This document shows positions 58,116 to 64,000 of a stretch of DNA of 64,000 bases, one piece after another (position 1 is the stretch's first letter; every line of letters begins with the position of its first letter). A model generated the notes under the pieces. The model saw nothing but the letters and a program-made list of their open reading frames with translations. It did not search any database and was not told where the DNA came from. The position numbers were made by a program, and so were the translations under genes. Origin of the DNA: Peptoniphilus obesi ph1 (GTDB lineage: Bacteria; Bacillota; Clostridia; Tissierellales; Peptoniphilaceae); NCBI RefSeq assembly GCF_000311865.1, contig NZ_HE978582.1:328889-392888 (forward strand), written 5' to 3'.

Positions 58116-58739
58116 GTGATTAAAATTCAAATAGATCCTATAAGAAAAAATTTAATAAGCCTTTGTGCCCCTACCCTTCTAGGAATTAAACCAAGCAGCA
58201 TCTTCACTCTAAGAAATATTAGCAAGTCTTATCTAGAAAGCTTAATTGAATATTGGAACGAATACCTAAATCCAAGACTATATTTAAGAATTATAAAAGA
58301 AAAAAATGATATGTTTTTAATACTTGTATATAATCTAGAGAAATTAAAAAACTTGTTAAATAAGCTTGAATGCAAAAACTTTTTAATAAATTGTGGCTAT
58401 AATTGCGAAAATCTAGACTGCTTATTTAATACACTTACATATAAATTAAAAGAAGATGAATTTCCCCATGAAATTGGTTTGATTTTAGGCTATCCACTAG
58501 ATGATGTCCAAGCTTTTATAAAAGAAAAAGGACAGAATTATAAGCTTGCCGGCATTTGGAAGGTCTATGGGGATGTTGAAAGCGCTAGGGAGAATTTTAA
58601 TAATTATAAAGCTTGTAAAAATTTGCTGACTTCCTTAACAAGTAAGGGAGTTAGCCTTGAAAATATAATTAATTACATAAAAGGAGAAAATAATGAAAAA
58701 AATTGCAATTGTTTATTGGACTGGAACTGGCAATACTGA
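58116..58739 (+). CDS. DUF3793 family protein
   Basis: About 207 residues. DPIRKNLISLCAPTLLGIKPSSIF is the family's N-terminal pattern. A central CNCENLDC-like cysteine region (NCGYNCENLDC) and EFPHEIGLILGYPLDDVQAFI are further hallmarks, with QNYKLAGIWKVYGD near the end. DUF3793 genes are often next to flavodoxins, as here. The nominal GTG at 58116 overlaps the ribosome site AAAGGCGGTGATT; an ATT at 58125 may be the true start. Its last 47 bases overlap the flavodoxin gene. Function unknown; an iron-limitation role is inferred from the promoter. Confidence 0.82.
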   Translation: MIKIQIDPIRKNLISLCAPTLLGIKPSSIFTLRNISKSYLESLIEYWNEYLNPRLYLRIIKEKNDMFLILVYNLEKLKNLLNKLECKNFLINCGYNCENLDCLFNTLTYKLKEDEFPHEIGLILGYPLDDVQAFIKEKGQNYKLAGIWKVYGDVESARENFNNYKACKNLLTSLTSKGVSLENIINYIKGENNEKNCNCLLDWNWQY

Positions 58740-59115
58740 AGCCATGGCAAATGAAATCTTATCAGCTTGTAAGGACAAGGCTGATGCGAAATTATTCTTT
58801 TCTGATAATTTTTCAAAAGATATGGTCGATGATTTCGACAGAATAGCCTTTGGTTGCCCAGCCATGGGAGATGAAGAATTAGAAGAAATTAGCTTTGAGC
58901 CAATGTTTAGCGAATGTGAAGAAAAACTTTCTGGAAAAGAAATCGCTCTATTTGGTTCTTACTCTTGGAATGATGGAGAATGGATGAGAATATGGGAAGA
59001 TAGGGTTAATAAAGATGGAGCAATCCTTGTAAATGATCCTGTAATTGCCTATGATTATCCAGATGATAAAGCACTAGAAGACTGTAGAAATTTAGCAGAA
59101 AATTTATGCAAATAA
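58693..59115 (+). CDS. Flavodoxin
   Basis: 140 residues, short-chain flavodoxin. The FMN phosphate loop is WTGTGNTEAMA (residues 8-18). The two isoalloxazine-flanking loops are GCPAMGDEELEE and FGSYSWNDGEWM, with Trp and Asn typical of clostridial flavodoxins. It replaces ferredoxin under iron shortage, which fits the Fur-type operator. AAAAGGAG lies before the ATG, inside the upstream gene. Confidence 0.93.
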   Translation: MKKIAIVYWTGTGNTEAMANEILSACKDKADAKLFFSDNFSKDMVDDFDRIAFGCPAMGDEELEEISFEPMFSECEEKLSGKEIALFGSYSWNDGEWMRIWEDRVNKDGAILVNDPVIAYDYPDDKALEDCRNLAENLCK

Positions 59116-59138
59116 ATCTTAAATTCTATAAATAATCT

Positions 59139-59172
59139 AAAAATGGACTATTCAGACTAGTCCATTTTTTTA
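59139..59172. terminator. Bidirectional terminator between flavodoxin and the MerR gene
   Basis: AAAATGGACTA (59140-59150) pairs with TAGTCCATTTT (59158-59168), followed by a T run on the plus strand. The MerR stop codon (59157-59159) lies within the hairpin. Confidence 0.85.
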
Positions 59173-60043
59173 TTTTTATTCTCTTTTAAAACATCTGGAT
59201 AAGATTTACAAAAATCTTCATTAGCTTGGAGTAATTTTTTATAAAAATCATCATAATCTGAACTCAATTTTCGCATAAGTCCTATGAATTTTTCATAAAA
59301 TCCCTGGTCTTGTAAAAATTTCTTGCTAAAGTCTTTTATCTCATATGCAAGAGAATTTTTATATTCATCCGACTCAGTGTAGTCTATATAATTTCTAATA
59401 ATCTCATCATTATTTTCTAAAAACTCTCGGTGATTATTAATATTTTTCTTAAATTCTAAAATAGATTCGTTAATTTCATCAAGACTTACAAATTTTTCTC
59501 CCTCTTCAAGAAATTTTTTAGCATCTTCTGATAGATTAAACTCATCCATCCCGTCTAAAAAATCTATAAGCTGGTTAAATATTTGTTTTTGCTGGTCATT
59601 TTCTATTGGAAAATTTAAAAATGACCCAAAATAAAGAAGCAAGTAATTTCCAAAATATCCTGGAAAAACATCCAAAAGTCTATCATTTAAATTTCTTTTA
59701 AGGTCCAATAATCCTACTTCTCTTGAGATTTCCTCTATATCTTCTCCTCCTGCTAATTTTTCAAGTATTTGGCTTTCTGCTTGCAAGTTTTTGATTTCTT
59801 CTATCTTTTCTAAGGACTTTCTTCTTAGATGACCAGCCTTTGGATCAGCTAAAAGTTTTTTTCTTCTATGCTAAAGCCAAGTTTTCTATAAATTTTAATC
59901 TTTTTTAAAGATTCAAGCATTTCTTGGTCAAAATCTCTATAAGAATTTTCTAAAATCTTTGGCCTGATAAGTCCCTTGTCTATGTAGTAATTAATGGCTT
60001 TTTTACTTAGACCTGTTTCTTTTTTAACTTCATTAATTAACAT
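59157..60043 (-). pseudogene. MerR family regulator split by a -1 frameshift at a slippery A AAA AAC
   Basis: The zero frame (60043-59849) encodes a 64-residue MerR DNA-binding head, MLINEVKKETGLSKKAINYY.. RKLGFSIEEKNF, and stops. The -1 frame continues without loss as EEKKLLADPKAGHLRRKSLEKIEEIKNLQAESQILEK.. to 59157. A single missing A in the seven-A run at 59856-59862 explains the break. Joined, the protein would have about 295 residues: winged helix (1-65), coiled coil (about 80-110) and a Glu/Lys-rich helical effector domain. The heptamer A AAA AAC (59861-59855 reading leftward) is in phase for -1 slippage, so programmed frameshifting, phase variation, decay or a sequencing error are all possible. 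The effector is unknown. Confidence 0.75.
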
Positions 60044-60064
60044 AAAAACTCTCCTTTTACTTTA

Positions 60065-60095
60065 ATCTTAAGCTGGACCCCAAGGAGTCATTCAA
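60065..60095 (-). promoter_or_regulatory. MerR-type autoregulated promoter (19-bp spacer with dyad)
   Basis: On the minus strand TTGAAT (60090-60095), a 19-base spacer and TAAGAT (60065-60070). The spacer holds the dyad GACTCC TT GGGGTC (60076-60089). An overlong spacer with a central dyad is the hallmark of promoters that MerR-family activators untwist. It lies just before the MerR start. Confidence 0.7.
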
Positions 60096-60099
60096 GCAC

Positions 60100-60474
60100 T
60101 TAAAGAAAGATTTGAAAAGTTATTATATAAAAATATGCCCTAAAAGCTTCTATTATATCTCCACCAGACAGTCCATAAAACATAATTAAGATAAATACAT
60201 GTGGGATAGCTAAAATAATTAAGCTTAAATAGACTAAAATATTCTTTTTTACAAAAAAAATCCCAAATATAATTAAAATTCCTGAAATAGCCAAGATTAT
60301 ACAATCAAAAAGAACTCCATTTATAAAATTTAAAAAGCTATTTCCATCCAGACCTACTTGTTTAAAGATTTTTAAGTAGCTTTCAGATGGAATAAGCTGA
60401 CTTATAATAAAGAAAATAATTAAAATCCATGAAATTTTTAGAAAATTTTTCCTATTTTTATCACTTTTTATCAT
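60100..60474 (-). CDS. Small membrane protein of unknown function
   Basis: 124 residues. A Lys-rich cytoplasmic start (MIKSDKNRKNFLK) is followed by four hydrophobic segments (about 13-27, 48-72, 74-95, 100-123). No family was recognised. It lies directly upstream of the MerR gene in the same direction, and its stop is five bases before the MerR promoter -35, so it may or may not be part of the same regulon. GGAGTGAGG precedes the ATG. Confidence 0.6.
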   Translation of the reverse strand: MIKSDKNRKNFLKISWILIIFFIISQLIPSESYLKIFKQVGLDGNSFLNFINGVLFDCIILAISGILIIFGIFFVKKNILVYLSLIILAIPHVFILIMFYGLSGGDIIEAFRAYFYIITFQIFL

Positions 60475-60579
60475 TTATCCTCACTCCGTCTTTAAATCTA
60501 ATTTTCTAAGTAAATATTATCACGCAAACTATAATTATTCCTATAAAATCTCTATATTTGTAATAAAAATATAAAATTT

Positions 60580-60613
60580 ATTAAAAAAAGGGGGATAACA
60601 AAGTATCCTCCTT
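60580..60613 (-). terminator. Terminator after ftcD
   Basis: AAGGGGGATA (60588-60597) pairs with TATCCTCCTT (60604-60613) with one mismatch, and a U run follows on the minus strand. Confidence 0.82.
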
Positions 60614-60619
60614 AATATT

Positions 60620-61525
60620 TTATATAAATTCATCTAACAATTTTTTCTCTATGACTTGGCCTTTTTTAAATGTATGGGCCTTGAAATAATATTGTGTAGT
60701 ATCAAACATGGCATCCATCGGTAGTAATCCTATGATTTCACTTTCAACAATCTCTACACCATATCTTTTCGCTTCCATTTTTATCATTTCAAAAGCTTGG
60801 TACATGGCTGTTTTTTCATAGTTTCCCATATCCATAGAAACTTGAGTTAGTTTTCTTTCTTCTAATTTTAAACCCATAGCCTTTACATATCTTAGACCAC
60901 CGCTGCTATATCTAATTTTTTTGGCAATTTCTTTTGCTATTTTTAAATCATCGGTCCCAAGATTTACATTAAAAGCTACCAAAATATTTCTAGCACCGAC
61001 AAGACTTGCTCCCAGCTTTTCATTCATCTCGCTTTTTCCATAGTCTGGAGCATAAGCTTCTTCTTTTATCTTTTCAAATAACTTTTCATATTGAATATTT
61101 TGAATATAGCCTAAATCTTTTAAACTTTCCCTCTTTGCAGCTTGCCCATAATTATAAACAGGTATGTTTAAATTTTTAGATATCTCCTCGCTAACTTCAT
61201 TTGCAAGTTCTATACAAGTTTCTACGCTGGAATTAAAAAGTGGCACAAAAGGGATAACATCAACTGCTCCAACCCTTGGGTGAGCACCTTTGTGTTTTGA
61301 CATATCGATGAGTTTTGCTGCTGTGTAGGCTGAATCTAAAGCTGCTTTTTTCACAGCATCCTTATCTCCAATAAAAGTTACAACCGTCCTGTTGTGGTCC
61401 TTATCTACTAACACATCCCAAACTTTTACTCCGTCTACCTTTTTAATACTCGCAAGAATTTCTTCTATAACTTCTTCATTTCTTCCTTCCGAAAAATTTG
61501 GAACACATTCTATAATTTCTTTCAT
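60620..61525 (-). CDS. ftcD: Glutamate formimidoyltransferase
   Basis: 301 residues: both formiminotransferase subdomains but no cyclodeaminase domain, the usual bacterial stand-alone form. It begins IIECVPNFSEGRN and has HPRVGAVDVIPFVP, ARNILVAFNVNLGTDDL and GLKLEERKLTQVSMDMGNYEKT. It transfers the formimino group of formiminoglutamate to tetrahydrofolate, freeing glutamate. It follows the acetamidase/formamidase gene by 13 bases, in one operon. Confidence 0.94.
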   Translation of the reverse strand: MKEIIECVPNFSEGRNEEVIEEILASIKKVDGVKVWDVLVDKDHNRTVVTFIGDKDAVKKAALDSAYTAAKLIDMSKHKGAHPRVGAVDVIPFVPLFNSSVETCIELANEVSEEISKNLNIPVYNYGQAAKRESLKDLGYIQNIQYEKLFEKIKEEAYAPDYGKSEMNEKLGASLVGARNILVAFNVNLGTDDLKIAKEIAKKIRYSSGGLRYVKAMGLKLEERKLTQVSMDMGNYEKTAMYQAFEMIKMEAKRYGVEIVESEIIGLLPMDAMFDTTQYYFKAHTFKKGQVIEKKLLDEFI

Positions 61526-61538
61526 ACAATTCTCCTAT

Positions 61539-62429
61539 TTAAAATAAACTTTCCTTGATTAGGTCCTTTTTTAGCCTAATTTTAAGAGTGTACACATCGT
61601 TTACAACTTGCCCTATTCCAAGATTGCAAGAAGCACTCATCAACATATAGGCATCTTCAAAGTCTAGGTCTAGTTTTTCTTGCAAGACTAAAGACAAGTC
61701 TTTTGAACAAATTCTAGCTGCCTCATCAAAACTTTTGTGGCTGGCTAAAAAATAATAAGAGTCTTCAGTCTCAATTATCGGTCCTTTTATGGACTTATTT
61801 TTTATAAGACTTGTTTTAAGCAAAACCTTGCCTGAAATTTCAATTCCAGTTCCACTTATTTCTCCATCCCCCATGGCAGCATGCAAATCTGAAATTGCAA
61901 AGTTTGCTCCATCTATAAAGACTGGCAAATAGAGTTTTGATCCTTTTTTCAACTCTTTTGTATCCATATTCCCGCCAAAATCTCCAGCACTAGCGCAATG
62001 GACTCTCCCATTTTCAGGAGCAAGTCCCAAAACCCCAACCATGGGACTTAGTGGAATTTTTACCTTCTCATTAAAATAAGCAAATTCATGATCCACTTTA
62101 ATTACTTTTGTCCTTACATCTTTTGTAAAATCGCCTAAAATTCCTAAGCCATGATTTGTCAGCATGACTCCCTGGCCATTAAGTTTTATATCTTTTACTT
62201 CTATTACAAGTGTATCTCCTTTTTTTGCATTATTTACTTTTATAGGTCCAAGAGCACCATCAATTGTCTCTACATTAATATCCGTCCTCAAATCTTTTTC
62301 ACTTTTAATTTGCCCATTATAACAATCCGGAGCCTCAACCCAAAAGCTTTCTCCATCATCCACTTGGCATATTGGCTCATTTGTCTTGTCAAAAAAATAA
62401 ATAAGTTCCTTGCTAGAAATTACTTTCAT
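61539..62429 (-). CDS. Acetamidase/formamidase family protein
   Basis: 296 residues from the ATG at 62429 with GGAGGTAAA upstream (an in-frame start at 62444 is inside the leader). FmdA_AmdA fold motifs: VNNAKKGDTLVIEVKDI, PLSPMVGVLGLAPE, PGDFGGNMD-like SAGDFGGNMDTKEL and ISDLHAAMGDGEISGTGIE, the last being highly conserved. It hydrolyses formamide or short amides to the acid and ammonia. Operon with ftcD suggests a link with histidine breakdown, where formamide could arise. Confidence 0.88.
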   Translation of the reverse strand: MKVISSKELIYFFDKTNEPICQVDDGESFWVEAPDCYNGQIKSEKDLRTDINVETIDGALGPIKVNNAKKGDTLVIEVKDIKLNGQGVMLTNHGLGILGDFTKDVRTKVIKVDHEFAYFNEKVKIPLSPMVGVLGLAPENGRVHCASAGDFGGNMDTKELKKGSKLYLPVFIDGANFAISDLHAAMGDGEISGTGIEISGKVLLKTSLIKNKSIKGPIIETEDSYYFLASHKSFDEAARICSKDLSLVLQEKLDLDFEDAYMLMSASCNLGIGQVVNDVYTLKIRLKKDLIKESLF

Positions 62430-62865
62430 TTTACCTCCGTTCAATAATGATTTACTATGTTAAAGTGTACTAATAAGTTAATAAAAAGTCAATTGACTAA
62501 AGCCTTGCTTAATCTGTAGCTTGTAATTTTTGCAATATGGAATTTAGTTGGGAATATAATTTGATTTTGAATATAATTTTTTAATTGATTTTTAAAATTT
62601 ACTTATAAATCTGAATTTCCAGTTAGAAACAATTTTTTGCCCCGAAATTTTATTTTTGGATTAAATATAAATTCTTATTTTGATATTTGTTTTCCTAATT
62701 GAATGTAAATTATTGATTTTAAAATATAATTTCTCCTATAAATAATATAAATTAAATAGGCTTATTAAAAATTAAATTCATTTTTTAATAAAAATATAGC
62801 TTTAAAATGGATGAAAACTTTAAAATATACAAATATAATAAAATATATTGCTTAAATTATAAAAA
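62430..62865. other. Intergenic region, low-complexity AT-rich
   Basis: Apart from the promoter at 62464-62492, sequence 62500-62865 is low-complexity with repeated TTGAATATAATTT-like words. No gene seen on either strand. Confidence 0.55.
62464..62498 (-). promoter_or_regulatory. Promoter of the formamidase-ftcD operon with palindromic -35
   Basis: On the minus strand TTGACT (62487-62492), a 17-base spacer and TACACT (62464-62469). The -35 is half of the perfect palindrome AGTCAATTGACT (62487-62498), which may be a regulator site. Confidence 0.6.
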
Positions 62866-62896
62866 ATAAGAGCTTATCAAATAGACAGGCTCTTAT
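62860..62896 (-). terminator. Terminator after the SDR gene
   Basis: ATAAGAGC (62866-62873) pairs with GCTCTTAT (62889-62896), with a further partly paired inner section. A U run follows on the minus strand (plus-strand A run 62861-62866). Confidence 0.75.
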
Positions 62897-62915
62897 AAAA
62901 TACAAAATTATTAAA

Positions 62916-63674
62916 TTACATTGTTGTTAATCCACCATCAGACACTAATATTTGTCCAGTAATATTAGACGCTTGATCTGAAGCAAGGAAAAGAAGATTT
63001 GAAGCAATTTCTTCTGCACTTGCTACCATCTTATCAAGTTTAGGTCCTCTCATTACAACTTCCATACCTTTCTCATCCACATCATTTAAATTTTCAAGAA
63101 TTTCTGTTTGAATTCCACCAGGTGCTACTCCGTTGCAACGAATTTTATCATTAGCATACATAGCTGCAGTATTTCTTATAAGACCATGGATTGCACTTTT
63201 AGAAACTGTATAAGCTACGCCAGCTTTCCCACCTCTTATACCAGCTATTGAAGTTGTCGCCACTATTGCGCCGCCATCCTTCATTAGTGGTATTGCTCCT
63301 TTAAATAATCTGAAGCAACCTTTTACATTTATATTAAAGAGTCTATCAAATGTTTCTTCTTCACAGTGAGTTATTGGCTCAAACTTATCCATTACTCCAG
63401 CATTTGATATAAGTACATCTAATTTTTCATTTTCGTTTTTAACTTTTTCAAAAAGTCTATCTACATCTTCTTGTTTTGACACATCGCCAACTACCGGAAT
63501 TACTTTTCCCTTACAATTTAAAGCTTTTACTTCTTCTGCTAGCGATTCCAATTTTTCTTTTCTTCTTGCTATTGAATAAACTTTTGCGCCTTCTTTTGCT
63601 GCCATAATACTTGCGCTTCTGCCTACACCTGATGAAGCACCTGTAATAACAACAACTTTATTTTCAAATCTCAT
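62916..63674 (-). CDS. Short-chain dehydrogenase/reductase (SDR) family oxidoreductase
   Basis: 252 residues, classical SDR. The cofactor motif is TGASSGVG (11-18), NAG is at 91-93, and the catalytic pair is Tyr155 and Lys159 (YTVSK) with a Ser near 142. It ends ASNITGQILVSDGGLTTM. An Arg-Arg-Lys after the second strand (IARRKEK) suggests NADP(H) use. The substrate is unknown. AAGGAGG precedes the ATG. Confidence 0.9.
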   Translation of the reverse strand: MRFENKVVVITGASSGVGRSASIMAAKEGAKVYSIARRKEKLESLAEEVKALNCKGKVIPVVGDVSKQEDVDRLFEKVKNENEKLDVLISNAGVMDKFEPITHCEEETFDRLFNINVKGCFRLFKGAIPLMKDGGAIVATTSIAGIRGGKAGVAYTVSKSAIHGLIRNTAAMYANDKIRCNGVAPGGIQTEILENLNDVDEKGMEVVMRGPKLDKMVASAEEIASNLLFLASDQASNITGQILVSDGGLTTM

Positions 63675-63704
63675 AAGATTCCTCCTTCTATTTATTTTAA
63701 TAGT

Positions 63705-63713
63705 ATTGTAGCA
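63705..63713 (-). promoter_or_regulatory. Extended -10 promoter of the SDR gene
   Basis: On the minus strand TGCTACAAT (63705-63713), an extended -10 about 30 bases before the ATG. Confidence 0.5.
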
Positions 63714-63753
63714 AATAGTGAGTCTATTTAATATAAAATAAATTACCTCTTTT

Positions 63754-63768
63754 TGATAATAACTATCT
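63754..63768. promoter_or_regulatory. Weak Fur-like palindrome upstream of the SDR gene
   Basis: TGATAAT A ACTATCT, a 7-1-7 arrangement similar to the 58091-58105 site but with a mismatch in the second arm and another at the end. It is about 40 bases upstream of the SDR -10. Confidence 0.3.
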
Positions 63769-64000
63769 TTCGCTTTGAATAAGTAATTTTAAATATTGTC
63801 AAATCAAATTTGATTAAAATTTTACACTTTAACATGCTACTAATCAATCATAAATTGAAACATTTTATTAATCCTAATCTTTTTATTTAATTAAAACATC
63901 AAATCTATAAAGTTCTTCAAATAATTTTTTCACGAGTATATGAATGTGTGAATTAAATTTTTAATATGTGTATAACTTTTTACAATAAAAAAGAAGACCT

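Larger units (their letters stand above)
63675..64000. other. Intergenic region to the window end
   Basis: 326 bases without a recognised gene. Contains the SDR promoter and a Fur-like site (63754-63768). The last bases (A run then GAAGACCT) may be the near arm of a terminator for a gene outside the window. Confidence 0.45.

Noticed and set aside
60100..60474. Small membrane gene as a truncated drug transporter controlled by MerR
   Set aside because: Four segments and no recognised family; it starts with its own ribosome site and shows no broken remainder downstream.
62500..62865. Repeat array in the gap before the SDR gene
   Set aside because: Similar words recur but without fixed length or spacing; low-complexity AT sequence, not a CRISPR or tandem array.

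Overview
The window is AT-rich, low-GC Gram-positive chromosomal DNA. It most resembles an anaerobic, amino-acid-fermenting member of the Tissierellia/Peptoniphilaceae (Peptoniphilus- or Anaerococcus-like). I infer this from the gene content: the hydroxyglutarate pathway of glutamate fermentation, butyrate-forming enzymes, a V-type ATPase, a membrane pyrophosphatase and histidine-degradation genes. The species cannot be fixed from sequence alone. Nearly every gene lies on the minus strand. Three short plus-strand islands interrupt this: a leucine-rich-repeat gene near 24.2 kb, a stalk-domain/DUF1858 pair near 34.7-35.9 kb, and a DUF3793-flavodoxin pair near 58.1-59.1 kb. No rRNA, tRNA, CRISPR array, insertion sequence or prophage was recognised.

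Layout. 1-5.8 kb: start of typA, a Na/phosphate cotransporter, two CNNM/CorC-type membrane proteins and a UPF0597 cysteine desulfidase-like enzyme. 5.9-16.7 kb: three YjiH-family membrane proteins interleaved with two acyl-CoA dehydrogenases, etfBA and a CaiB-type CoA transferase. 17.0-19.9 kb: thiolase, crotonase and 3-hydroxybutyryl-CoA dehydrogenase. 20-24 kb: cell-wall precursor genes (wecB, tagO), upp and a Sua5-type tRNA modification gene. 25.3-34.4 kb: hgdCAB, gctAB-gcdA and gcdDCB, the complete route from 2-hydroxyglutarate to crotonyl-CoA with its Na+-pumping decarboxylase. 36-44.5 kb: a nine-gene V-type ATPase operon. 44.7-47.5 kb: an LCP protein, a BofA-like protein, a cytidylate-kinase-like protein and an EamA transporter. 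47.7-56.5 kb: membrane pyrophosphatase, secG, a nitrilase-family amidase, uppP, dnaB, rplI, gdpP and a YybS homologue. 56.7-62.4 kb: hutI, the iron-regulated-looking DUF3793-flavodoxin pair, a frameshifted MerR regulator, ftcD and an acetamidase/formamidase. The window closes with an SDR oxidoreductase.

How it fits together. Histidine (hutI, ftcD) would feed glutamate. Glutamate carbon passes as 2-hydroxyglutarate through GctAB, HgdCAB and GcdABCD to crotonyl-CoA, and Bcd/EtfAB with Thl/Crt/Hbd connect this to butyrate. GcdABCD exports Na+. The V-ATPase proteolipid carries the same Na+-ligand residues, at the same numbers, as the Enterococcus hirae Na+-ATPase, and a K+-dependent-type pyrophosphatase and a Na/Pi cotransporter are present, so much of a sodium-based energy economy sits in one window. 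The most noteworthy less-ordinary items are: a CoA-transferase/acyl-CoA dehydrogenase/Etf set flanked by YjiH permeases that resembles an enoyl-CoA respiration module; a structured-leader candidate upstream of one YjiH gene; a MerR gene split at an in-phase A AAA AAC slippery heptamer, with a 19-bp-spacer autoregulated promoter; and a Fur-type palindrome on the flavodoxin promoter.
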